Below are positions 21,577 through 31,082 of a stretch of DNA of 64,000 bases, piece after piece. Below the pieces are notes generated by a model. It did no database searches and was not told the DNA's origin. It saw only the letters and a program-made list of their open reading frames with translations. The DNA comes from Cenococcum geophilum 1.58 (Eukaryota > Ascomycota > Dothideomycetes > Gloniales > Gloniaceae), in the NCBI GenBank assembly GCA_001692895.1, contig KV748219.1, positions 930,001 to 994,000 of the forward strand, written 5' to 3'. Position 1 is the stretch's first letter; the number at the start of each line of letters is the position of its first letter. The translations under genes were made by a program, and so were the position numbers.

Positions 21577-22577
21577 ATGAAGAGACCGCATCCGCCAAAT
21601 AACAATGGCAATTACCCAGACGGTAATCGGCGAAGGATACATCACCAACTCCAGCACACACAACCCTTTTATGTCGATCCGCTGGTGGCACCACAAGATG
21701 AGCTCTTTTTCAAGAGTCAGATGTTGCGCGCCATATCGCTACATCTAAGTGCTATAGGATTTGACAGCGTGAAGCCTACAGCGCTTGAGGCTTTCCGGGC
21801 TGAGGTTGAAGAGTGTATGTCAGCTCGGTAGAGTTTGAAATACTCTATTTGCCTGTCATTATATCCACCCATTAACTTTCAACCACAGACATGTTACATT
21901 TTCTATCATTGGTTAAGCAGTCAATGAGCTCAAGCCGACGCACTCAGTCCATTCCACAAGACTTTATCCACGCACTCGCCCACATGGGTATAAAGCCAGC
22001 TTCACTGATACAACACCTCAACCTTCCAATTCCACCATCAATAACTCAACCGCCGATACCTCCTCCGCCGCCCGCAGAACCACCACCACCAGATTTAGAA
22101 GGTTTACTCGGTCTGGAGCTTTCTGGCGCAAGGGATAAAGCAGAGCGGAACTACATACCTTCCCATTTTCCTAATTTCCCAAGCAAGCACACATGGCAGG
22201 AATCACCTGTGTACACGGAACGCGAACAGGACCCGCGCAAGATCAGGGAACGTGCAACGGAAGAAGGAATATTAGCTGAGCAGGCGCTGCGGAAGCTTAT
22301 GGCAGCAAGCAAAAGCGGGTTTCAGAAACGGGGAGGGACACGGGATAACCAGAGCGGGCAACAGAAGAGCGAACAGATGTGGGCTGAGACCATGGCTACA
22401 ATACAGCAAGATGAACAAGCGTTTCTAATAAGGGATATGGATATGGACATTGGGTATGATGGTGCAGCTGACGGGAAGAAGGCCGCGATGGAGGAGAAGC
22501 TGGAAAGAGGAGCGCTTGTCAATTATGACCGTAGATATTGGAGGAAGGCAGCGCAGACAGCGATGTGGGCGTCTTAG
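21577..22577 (+). CDS. TAF8: TFIID subunit TAF8
   Basis: Two exons, 21577-21814 and 21889-22577, with a 74-bp intron (GTATGT...CCACAG); the product is 308 aa. The N-terminal half is a histone-fold (Bromo_TP) domain: MLRAISLHLSAIGFDSV, then, across the splice junction, AFRAEVEEYMLHFLSLV and SIPQDFIHALAHMGI. The middle is a polyproline linker. The TAF8 C-terminal signature follows (IPSHFPNFPSKHTWQESPVY and a nearby DPRKIRERATEEG helix). TAF8 pairs with TAF10 in TFIID, the general factor that recognises core promoters. The acceptor choice restores EEYM and is supported by the domain continuity. The gene starts 181 bp past the MULE-like element. Confidence 0.93.
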
Positions 22578-22883
22578 GTCGAGCATTTATTCTGGGCCTT
22601 AGAGTCCTCCGATGAGTTATGGGTTCATCCTATCAGCGAGGCGTTTTGGGTAGGCAAGCGGATCATTAAAGGTGCTTAAGCTGCATTTTTTGGAGTTGAA
22701 TTTGCTAGCAAAATATTTTAAGCTTGGATGAGGGAGTTATCATCAAAACACTCCTACCATGATTCTCTCTCAGTGATACTTTCGGCAAAATCCTCGAATC
22801 TTGACGCACCTTTGGACAATAACATCTGCCCTAACCCAGAGCACTAAGAATCGCATTCCAAGCTCTCACACTCTCCTACTTGC
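22578..22883. other. Convergent intergenic region
   Basis: 3' flanks of TAF8 (+) and SOM1 (-). No gene seen. Confidence 0.5.
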
Positions 22884-23196
22884 TCAATCATGCAAATCTT
22901 CCCAGGCCGTCGTCTCCACTGTTAATCCGTTGGCGCACCTATTGTCCCAAGCTGTTAGCTTCAGCTGCTCACGGGTGGGAGAGCAGCCTTCACCTCCGAA
23001 ACAACCTCACCACCGGCTGACAAACCACGACAGCGTTCGGGTCATTCCTATTGCTGACCTCGCACATATATTGCACCATCTCCATCAACTTGCACTTCTC
23101 CAACTCAACAGGGCTCTTCCGCAGCTTGCCGTTCATTGTATATTGTAGCCTCTGCTCGAGCTGGGCTGGGAGGAATTCTTCTATTGGCGGCGCCAT
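22884..23196 (-). CDS. SOM1: Mitochondrial inner-membrane peptidase complex subunit Som1
   Basis: Two exons, 23196-22994 and 22938-22884, with a 55-bp intron (GTGAAG...CAATAG); the product is 85 aa. The protein opens MAPPIEEFLPAQLEQRLQYT, has a central CKLMEMVQYMCEV block and a VVCQPVVRLFRRCANGLTVE signature that is completed only by splicing, and ends TAWEDLHD. This matches the fungal Som1 family, a small Cys-containing partner of the Imp1/Imp2 inner-membrane protease that matures proteins of the intermembrane space. It is divergent from the XRCC2-like gene with 103 bp between start codons. Confidence 0.88.
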
Positions 23197-23299
23197 CTAC
23201 AACTAGAAGCTTGATGTTAGAGATTGATGTTGAGGATTAAGAAATTGAGAATTAGGCATGCAGGATATACTGGAAAAAACTTGAGGATTGAGCTCAAGA
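23197..23299. promoter_or_regulatory. Shared divergent promoter of SOM1 and XRCC2-like gene
   Basis: Only 103 bp separate the two start codons, so both promoters and both 5' UTRs must fit in it. It is AT-rich with TTGAGGATT-type direct repeats (about 23229-23245 and 23281-23292). No canonical TATA box is seen. Confidence 0.55.
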
Positions 23300-24510
23300 A
23301 TGAGTGCTGAAGATCTAGGGAGGAGATTGCTACGTGAGGTGGAGGAGGATGGACTGGATGAGGTGGGTGGAACCAGAATTGATATATCACCATCATAGGT
23401 CACATCTAATCATGGAAACAGATTCTGTATTCATTGAAAGCCCTCAGCCATGCTGGGGTTTCTCCCTATTTTGGTATCCAGGCGCTTGACACCCTTCTTC
23501 CATTTCGTGAGCAAGGGGTGATACCTCAAGCGCAACCCCAGCCACCAGTGGAGCCATGGTCATCGTCAGCAGCGGATCGACCATTGCCAGATGTTTCTGC
23601 ACGAAATATAATATCCAAAGGACCCTTCATTGAATTCATCTCGGCGGGTTCTGGTGGAGGGAAAACACATTTACTATATTACATGACCACTCTCGCCATC
23701 CTTCCACGAACTCATCGGGGTATGGTGCTCAACGGGAAGGGTGGTGCAGTAGTTGTATTGGATACAGACTGTCGCTTCGACATCCAGAGGCTAACAGAAG
23801 TCATGTCTCATTACGTGATTTCACAGCTAGAATCGTCATTCTCTTTTAGCCAACCCGTAAATGGAGCCCAGTTCTCAACTACAGGAAAATCGAAAGTTAT
23901 CCATGATCTTATTCAATCTTCTCTGTCCCACATCCATATATTTCGGCCTTGGTCTCATACTTCTTTGCTCTCGACTGTCTCTAGTCTACCTATGTATTTG
24001 TTTCACTCGACATCCCATGCCTCAATTAATCGACCACTTCACTCGATTATACTTGACAGCGCTAGCGCATTCTTTTGGCAAACTCGTACAGAGGAAGATA
24101 CCGCACGCCTTTCTGAATCAAGAGCGCTGTCAACGAACGAAGTATATGCTGCCTTGGCGCGACAACTTACCGACCTCTCCCGAACCTTCTCTTGTACCAT
24201 CGTTACAACAAGCTGGTCACTTTCATCTACTTCACACACCGCTCAAGGAGCTCAAAGCATGAGATCCAGCCTTACATCCTCTTGGTCTCTACTTCCAACT
24301 CTTCGTTTTGGGGTCAGAAGAATACCCGTTACCCCCTTCCCCGAGGCGACGAGCATAGAGGGCGCACTTGCGGAGAAAGGGCGGAGGGCTTCTGCAATTA
24401 ATGTGGAGAAATTTGAAGCATGGAAGCTAGGTTCTAGTTCTGGAGAGCGACTTGGTTTCATCATCACGAAGGCGGGAGTAAACATGGGAGTTGAAAGGGA
24501 GGATATTTAA
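23300..24510 (+). CDS. XRCC2-like RecA-family DNA repair protein
   Basis: Exon 1 is 23300-23362 (MSAEDLGRRLLREVEEDGLD...), the 59-bp intron 23363-23421 begins GTGGGT and ends AAACAG with a CTAAT branch, and exon 2 is 23422-24510; the product is 383 aa. Without this splice the long frame has no ATG. The RecA core shows a Walker A motif (AGSGGGKTH, Lys at about 102), then VVVLDTDCRFDIQRL and a Walker B-like SIILDSASAFFWQTR (Asp about 233). Both latter blocks parallel XRCC2, a RAD51 paralogue in homologous recombination. A Ser/Thr-rich segment and an ITKAGV end follow. Rad55/Rad57-type identity is less likely because of the DTD and SAFFW blocks. It lies head to head with SOM1. Confidence 0.8.
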
Positions 24511-24717
24511 TAACCCAACGGCTCTGGAAGACCGATGAAGCTCTTGCGGACCTTTCAGTCTTGAACAATGACTTGTGGAGTATGTTTGCAAGTGTTTGGA
24601 CCATGCTATACATGTTTGTAAATAATGACGTATGGCAAATAATTATTGAGAGACGATCGTATACTAGTTTTTGTTTACCGGTGCCAGTCGATTCAACCCC
24701 AACTCCAAACCCAAAGC
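24511..24717. other. Intergenic region upstream of DUG1
   Basis: Tandem-oriented spacer between the XRCC2-like gene and DUG1. No gene seen. It probably contains the DUG1 promoter. Confidence 0.45.
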
Positions 24718-24912
24718 ATGCCCCGCGCTACCTTGCGTCCCCTCCCACTCAGCAGGCTCACCTCACCCTATTCACCTAGCCACCTTCCCACCGGCTTTTC
24801 TCTCCGCCTCCCATCTCAACACATTCTCCCTTCGATTCGAAATTACTTCCCTTCAATATCGCGCAGGTCATCTAAGCCGGTTTGGCCCTACCTCTACAGT
24901 GATAAAAGAATC

Positions 24913-24996
24913 ATGGCGCCCCAGCTCGACGCTTACTTCAAGCAAGTCGATAGCATGGCGCCCCAGCTCGACGCTTACTTCAAGCAAGTCGATAGC
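24913..24996 (+). repeat. Exact 42-bp tandem duplication at DUG1 start codon
   Basis: Units 24913-24954 and 24955-24996 are identical and start with ATGGCGCCCCAGCTCGAC. The duplication is in frame, adds 14 residues and provides two equivalent start codons. Confidence 0.95.
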
Positions 24997-26448
24997 TTGT
25001 CGGATGCTTTCATCGAGAGGCTGAGGAAGGCTGTGGCGATTCCAAGTGTCAGCGCCGAGGATGAGAGGAGGCCAGAGGTTATCAAGGTAAAAAATCTATG
25101 CCTATATCTCTCAGACATATTACAATAACTTCCCGCTAATACCAATCAGATGGGCGAGTTTCTAGCCTCAGAGCTCAAGTCTTTGGGCGCAAAGGTAGAG
25201 CTACGGCCACTAGGCAAGCAGCCACATAAAGAGCACCTCCAACTACCGCCGGTTGTGGTCGCACGTTATGGCAATGATTCCAAAAAGCGCACGATCCTCG
25301 TCTATGGCCACTACGATGTTCAGCCTGCACTATTAGAAGATGGATGGGCAACAGAACCTTTCAAGCTCACTACAGATGACAAAGGGCGCATGTACGGACG
25401 TGGTAGTACCGATGATAAAGGACCTGTGCTGGGTTGGCTAAATGCTATTGAGGCCCATCAAAAAGCCGGTGTGGACTTCCCAGTGAATCTGCTCATGTGC
25501 TTCGAAGGTATGGAGGAATATGGCTCAGAGGGTCTTGATGATTTTATCATGGAAGAGAGCAAGAAGTACTTCAAGGACGCGGATGCTGTTTGCATTTCAG
25601 ACAACTACTGGCTGGGAACCGAGAAGCCCTGTCTGACATATGGTCTTCGCGGGTGCAACTACTATTCGATTGAGATATCTGGGCCAGGGCAGGATCTTCA
25701 CAGCGGCGTATTCGGCGGTACGGTGCACGAGCCTATGACGGACCTTGTGCGTGTAATGGGCACGCTGGTATCGCCAGACGGCAAGATTCTGATCAAAGGA
25801 ATTGATGACCTTGTCGCCCCTTTTACAGATGAGGAGAAGTCTCTTTACGGCGACATTGCCTTCACAATGGACAACCTATACGAATCATTGGGAAGCGAAA
25901 CCGGCCTCTATCCAGACAAAGAACGCACACTCATGGGCCGCTGGCGCTACCCCTCGCTTTCTCTCCATGGTGTAGAAGGCGCTTTCAGCGCTCCCGGCGC
26001 CAAAACAGTCATCCCTGCCAAAGTAACTGGAAAGTTCAGCATACGTACCGTCCCCGACATGGAGATCGAAGCGGTCAACGAACTTGTATATAAACATGTC
26101 AACGACGCTTTCGCCGCGCTAGGCTCGAAAAATAAATGCCGTGTATACCTCCAGCATGCTGGAAAATGGTGGGTAGCATCGCCTAAACACTGGAACTTTA
26201 CTGCAGCTGGAAAGGCAGTGAGGCACGTGTGGGGAGTAAAACCGGATTTAACCAGGGAAGGTGGTAGTATACCTGTCACTTTGACTTTTGAACAGGCGAC
26301 TGGAAAGAATGTGCTGCTGTTACCAATGGGTAGCTCCACAGATGCGGCGCATTCAATCAACGAGAAGCTAGATAAGAAAAACTACATTGAGGGCATCAAG
26401 TTGTTGGGTGCATATCTTCACTATGCGGCTGAGGAGCCGATGAATTAG
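24913..26448 (+). CDS. DUG1: Cys-Gly metallodipeptidase Dug1 (M20 family)
   Basis: Two exons, 24913-25086 and 25150-26448, with a 63-bp intron (GTAAAA...AATCAG); the product is 490 aa from the ATG at 24913, or 476 aa from the ATG at 24955. M20 zinc-peptidase motifs are intact: VYGHYDVQPA (His ligand), GRGSTDDKGP (bridging Asp), FEGMEEYGSEG (catalytic and ligand Glu), DLHSGVFGG, and the C-terminal GSSTDAAHS block. Dug1 cleaves Cys-Gly in glutathione turnover and matches mammalian CNDP2. A 42-bp unit is exactly repeated at the start, giving MAPQLDAYFKQVDS twice. The frame is also open upstream to an ATG at 24718; that 65-residue extension is Arg/Ser/Pro/Leu-rich with almost no acids, like a mitochondrial presequence, so a longer isoform is possible. 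Confidence 0.93.
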
Positions 26449-27066
26449 GGGTGGGAAATACGGAGATAATATAAAACAGACGGAATACATACGAAGCAGA
26501 CTCTTTCTAAAGGTTTCAATAGACCTCAGGACTCTCCTACCAGCATTATAAGTCTCTTCGAGGTGCTTCAAGTCGCTCTAGAGACTATCCAATGAATCTC
26601 ACCTTCAGATAAGAAAATTCTCGTAAAATACACCATGCAGTCATCTGCCTACATAACAATGTTGATGCTACCGCCTCAGTGATTCAGCCCGACCAAATGA
26701 GAGCTGCGTGACCCCATTATGCGGCTGGGAACGCAAATTTGGACAGCCCGAGTAAATTGTAGGAATTTTGAACGTTCACTCTGTTATGTTGATCTTAATG
26801 TATCGGTAAATAGTCCATTATACAACGAACGGAAAATTCCCCCAGATTCGTAAGATATACATACCCTGCGTTGACGCATGCAAAATCACCATATCTTACA
26901 CCCAATCCTCCCACCGCCCTTCATTCGAATCCCTCGACAAACGAATGCAGCATGAATAACACATGCAAGCTCTCTCGGATTTTCCCGCCGCGCTTCCAAA
27001 TAGTTGGCTCGTCGCTTCCAATCTTTCCCAGGCCCGCTCGAATCCCCAGTTTCCAATATTCTTCGT
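26449..27066. other. Convergent intergenic region
   Basis: 3' flanks of DUG1 (+) and MRPL20 (-), unusually long (618 bp) for this island. Frames on both strands lack domains. The 26880-27060 part is pyrimidine-rich. No gene seen. Confidence 0.5.
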
Positions 27067-27726
27067 CTACAAATCTCTCCCCCAAGTCTCTCTTCTCATA
27101 TTTCGGTCCTCCTTCGCTTCCTTCCTCCTCCTTCCCCACCGTTCCCTCGCTTCCTGATGCTGCCGTTCCACAGTTTTAGCCTTCTCCGGTGCCTTGCACA
27201 CCAAACCCACAAAAAACTGACTGCACCCAAATTTCTCTGCCAAGCGCTCCCTCGTCCACAAATCCGGATCTGACGACCGCAGTGAACGTATTTCAGCAAT
27301 TTCAACGTCAGTGAGATGGTATTTCTTCTCATAAGGCATGCGTACGGGAGGCGGGAGAGAAGCTGAGGGTTTTGGAGGGAGAAAAGAAGCCACGCTTAAG
27401 GGAGTGCCAGTTTGGGCAGTTATGGGCGTGCGTGTGGAGAGCGCAGTTTGTGTTGATGAAGCCATTGCCGCAGAATAGAGCTGTCGCCGTCGGTCATTCT
27501 TAGGTAAGAACTTGAGTGGGGTGTGGTAGACATTTGGGGCGGACGAAGGTGGGTTAAATATGATGTGTGCAGAAGTTGTGGTATTGGAGGCGTAGGAGGG
27601 TGAGGGAGGGAGGGTTTGCATTTTTTTATGCCGGCGGGTGGTTGATTCATGCCGGGCTGATTGGTACGGAAGCAGTGAGCGAGGGAGGCGGGAGGCATGC
27701 CTCAACTTGAGAGTTGAGGTGCTCAT
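27067..27726 (-). CDS. MRPL20: Mitochondrial large-subunit ribosomal protein MRPL20 (mL58)
   Basis: 219 codons if translation starts at the ATG at 27726 (MSTSTLKLRHASRLPRSLLP), a basic, Ser-rich presequence typical of mitochondrial import. The frame is open further upstream, to 27867, but that part is derived from the terminal repeat of the adjacent Tc1-like element and is unlikely to be coding. Family blocks are NPPSSAPNVYHTPLKFLPK, LPPPVRMPYEKKYHLTDVE and WTRERLAEKFGCSQFFVG. The tail is basic and coiled (ERWGRRRKEAKEDRNMRRE). It is a fungal-specific protein of the mitoribosome large subunit. The start codon lies 87 bp from the transposon end, so its promoter overlaps the element. Confidence 0.9.
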   Translation of the reverse strand: MSTSTLKLRHASRLPRSLLPYQSARHESTTRRHKKMQTLPPSPSYASNTTTSAHIIFNPPSSAPNVYHTPLKFLPKNDRRRQLYSAAMASSTQTALSTRTPITAQTGTPLSVASFLPPKPSASLPPPVRMPYEKKYHLTDVEIAEIRSLRSSDPDLWTRERLAEKFGCSQFFVGLVCKAPEKAKTVERQHQEARERWGRRRKEAKEDRNMRRETWGRDL

Positions 27727-27812
27727 AATGAATTGGATAATTTTGACAGGGGGAATCTCGTGGCAAACACTGCAGTGGTGAGATTTCTGTGAGGCTATTA
27801 GGGGGGTTTCGT

Positions 27813-29186
27813 CAGGCAGCTCTTCGGGTACGATAAAACCGGCCCATTTGGCACGTGCGCAACCCACTTAATCGTCGATTTGTTTACTTTAAAGCAACAC
27901 ACAGAATGGCTCGATTACGGTCTCGCAAAGCATAAAAAGCACTTATATGACAGTATACGCCTCCTCTAGGCCTTGCACAATATGTCGGACAAGTAAAAAA
28001 CCCCCAGCGATGCGCTGTTTTTACGCTATGAGCGCTCGCGCGTAAACAAGATCTTACGCTTACTCGAGAGGAGATTCGAGATATTACCGGCGTTGCACCT
28101 TGAATTTAGAGTCGAATACTCTCTTTAAAACAGCTTTATACACGGCATAACCAGCCTAACGCAGGTCCAGACCCTCGTGGGAAACCTAGGTCTCTTAAAC
28201 GCTCCGAAACAGCCGCAATCGCGAATTATTTTAACGATAAATATATCCCTCTTGACATAAAGGCGCGCCTTAGATTAATATTGTGGAAGCTACTAGCGTT
28301 AAGCTTCCTTTCTCTATATACTATTAACCAATTTAACGGACATATAAGAAAGATAAAGGGATTATAAACGCTGTCTGTAAAGAAAAAAAGGAGTTAACTT
28401 AAACGTAAGCTAATAATTATCTTAATTTTATTAATATCTAACTCCCTTAATAACCGCATTTAAAGGATTGGGAAGATATGGTTTTTTGTAATAAATTCTA
28501 CTTTAAAATTAGCCCTTAAATTATAAAGCGTATTAAATAATATAAGGGTTCGGCAAGTTAATATAAAGGATATAATATTTTAAGGAAGAAGGTTGTGAGT
28601 AAAGATACTAAAGCTAAGGTATAAGAAGAGGTCTTAATTAAGCTCTTCTTAATTTTTATAATTATTAGCTTTAATTATAAGAAGCTAGTTATATACAAGG
28701 TTCTAAATAAAGTTAAAAAGATAACTATAGACGTTTATATTAACTATATTCTCCTAATAATTCTTAATAATTTCCGCTTAAAAGGGCTTACTCTTTATTA
28801 AGATAAAGACTCTACTTATAACTTAAGAGTGATATATTCTTAAGTAAAGAATTATAGTCTCTTAATTATTATAAGGCTAGGAAATTCTCCCAATTTCTTA
28901 ATTATTAAGTCTTAAGCTTAAGGGTTAAAGAGGAAGTTTTATTTAAGGCGTTATACAATAAAGAAAGCTGCGCTAGCTTAATTTATATATATATTTAAGG
29001 AAAAGCTAAACTAAAAGAAGGTTTAGAAGTAGTATAAGTAGTATATAAAGCGGTTATATAAATGCAGATAATTAGACGGTTAAATAATAAGGTATTAGAT
29101 TTAATATATATGGTGTTCTAACTCTTAATTTTTAGGGGTTGCGTATATGCTAAATGGGCCAGTTTTATCGTACCCGAAGAGTTACC
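27813..29186 (+). mobile_element. Tc1/mariner-like DNA transposon, RIP-degraded
   Basis: Terminal inverted repeats of about 52 bp flank it. The left (about 27814-27868) contains CTCTTCGGGTACGATAAAAC and GGCCCATTTGGC; the right (about 29130-29184) is its reverse complement with C/T and G/A changes. The left repeat is almost unmutated; the right repeat and the interior are RIP-mutated. A TA target duplication cannot be confirmed because the right flank reads CCTTAG and the left flank is altered. Confidence 0.7.
27982..29127 (+). pseudogene. Tc1/mariner transposase relic (DDE_3 type)
   Basis: Plus-strand relic between the TIRs. The 5' part encodes a helix-turn-helix block (LTREEIRDITGVAP, about 28056-28100) and a basic linker with NAGPDPRGKPRSLKRSET (about 28160-28215). 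The 3' part (about 28680-29127) gives FNYKKLVIYKV, DVYINYIL, GLTLYQDKDSTYN (DDE region, Asp) and GNSPNFLIIKS, where the family has an NSPD...ES catalytic-Glu block, then a basic LKRKFYLRRYT helix. Many Gln and Trp codons are stops. The start cannot be fixed because the ATG at 27982 is not in the frame of the HTH block. The relic is non-functional. Confidence 0.65.
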
Positions 29187-29465
29187 TTAGCAAGCTTAGA
29201 CGTGATTCCGTTGGTGCGGATTTTCAATCGGTCCGTAACCTAACTAACTACGTTTATACGAAACCACCGGAATTACGTCTAAGGGATATTTCTAATAGGG
29301 GGGTTTTAATAAACTGATAGAAGGTATCTAATAAAAGGTAAAGCTAATTTCTAGTGCTTATATATACATTTAGCGCGACCTTCCGTTAATTAGTTAACTA
29401 GGGGTTTTAATAGAGAGTGATCCTTGCCCCTTACCACCTTCTTTACCTAATATTAATATCCTTAG

Positions 29466-29794
29466 TATGTAGACGAGCTTAAACGTTATACATTTTCCGC
29501 TATTGCTTTATAGCTACTATAAACCAACAATAGTAACGCTATAGCGGCCGCGCTAGCTACCTTATTCGCTAATACCAAACCTATATAGCCGTAGAAGCCT
29601 TTTAAGAGGATAAGGCCTATTTAGAAGCTTATTAACGTATAGCTACCTAAGAAGAAAGAAGGTTTAAATAATAAATAATTTAAGTTTCTTACCCGCTTTA
29701 CTAAAGATAAGGTTAAAAAGTTAGCTTAAGTAATTAATCTACTTATTAAGTTTGTAATTAATTTATAATCTAGCTAGCTAAATGCCTTAACTAT
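29466..29794 (+). pseudogene. 5' fragment of a RIP-mutated transposase-like ORF
   Basis: About 110 codons of one frame with RIP-type stops, including DELKRYTFSAIALQLL, KPFKRIRP and FLTRFTKDKVKKLAQVINL. It has the feel of the N-terminal part of a fungal DDE transposase, but I cannot name the family. It is cut off at 29795 by the LTR of E0. The 29187-29465 stretch upstream is RIP-mutated and shows no feature. Confidence 0.35.
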
Positions 29795-30559
29795 TACGGA
29801 CCTTATATTGGCAGTAGTATAACTACTAAGAAGAGATATAAATGGGTTGGTTAAGATAGTATAGGAGGCACTAGAACCAATTAAGCTATAGGATAAAAGG
29901 TAGCTGAGTTACGTAGCTAGTTACGTTATAAGTTCGGAGCGTAAGAATGTAAGAATGTAAAAACGTAATATACTAACGTACTAACGTACTAATATACTAA
30001 ACCTTTATTATAGGGAGGAGTTATATATTTAGGGACACATAGTCTCTATATATAGTTTTTTTTTAATAGTAAATTTTAGAATATAATTAAAGTTAATTTA
30101 TTAGGTAACCACTTTACTAGTTATATTTACGTTGTTAACTATTCTATACCTATATACCTAGCCCATTAAGAAGTCTATCGTAGTATTTCCTATAAGGCTT
30201 TATTGTATATTTACTACTGAAGTTATAGTAAAAGAAGTTAAATAATATGTTACTAAAAGTAGTAGTTATAATATTATTAACGGTAGTAACTATATTAGGA
30301 TTAGGTAATAACACTAGTATAGTAGATATTAACTCTTAGCTAGTTATAGTTGGACAATTATAAGCAATAGTTAATTAATTAATAAACAATAATAGGATAC
30401 TTAAAGAAAGAATTAATGGGATAGAAGTAGTAAAGATTAAACTACTATCTATTAAACGATTCTTAGGTAAGAAGTTAAAACTTAAGAAATTTCTTATATA
30501 GATGCATTTTAAGATTATATAAGAAGAAGCGAAGCTAGTAATACCTATAGACTAAATAG
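29795..30559 (+). mobile_element. E0: relic LTR plus gag start of an E3-type gypsy element
   Basis: Positions 29795-30207 align with the E3 LTR (47562-47984): the start TATTACGGACC (from TGTTACGG), GGAGTTATATATTTAGGGAC, TTACTAGTTATATTTACG, TACCTATATACCTAGCCCA and the end GGCTTTATTGTA. After the LTR come about 350 bp matching the E3 leader and gag start (CTAAAAGTAGTAG, TTAAACTACTATCTATTAA). The copy is interrupted at 30560 by E1. The remainder is not seen in the window. Confidence 0.7.
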
Positions 30560-30600
30560 TGTTACAGCACTAGTGGAAACTAGTAAATTATAGTAGATAG

Positions 30601-30700
30601 TTATAGATAGTTATAAACTGTTATAGATAGTTATAAACTGTTATAGATAGTTATAGACTGTTATAGATAGTTATAAACTATTATAGATAGTTATAGATAG
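30601..30700. repeat. 20-bp tandem repeat inside the E1 LTR
   Basis: Four to five copies of TTATAGATAGTTATAAACTG and close variants. It makes this LTR (303 bp) longer than the related E2 LTR (227 bp). Confidence 0.85.
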
Positions 30701-31082
30701 TTACTATTATATAACTAGAGGATCGTATATAACATTAAGCGGCGCCACCCTCCGTCTCCTTTCCTTTCTCTAGCTTTAGATCTTTATTTATAAACTACCA
30801 ATTATATAGGCTTACGCGTCCCTCTTACTATGCTTATATCTTAATTAACTAAGTCGCTAATATTATCTAAAGCTTAACTACCTCTTCTTTCTAAGAAGGA
30901 ACTTAAAAATATTTATAGACTATAAATAAGAATAGAATATAGAAGTAGACCTAAAGACTATTACTATAACTTAAAGAATAGAACAGAACTAGAAGAATAG
31001 AAAAGAATAATAAGATTTATAGAATACGTATAGACCAGAACCCCTATAAAATCCTATTAAAAGTTACCCTAATAACTATACC

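Noticed and set aside
23412-23433. ATG at 23412 as the start of the XRCC2-like gene
   Set aside because: Its frame stops after about 25 codons; the start at 23300 with a 59-bp intron gives a continuous family-like N-terminus.
27727-27867. N-terminal extension of MRPL20 to 27867
   Set aside because: The extra codons read through the TIR of the adjacent transposon and precede a typical mitochondrial presequence starting at 27726.
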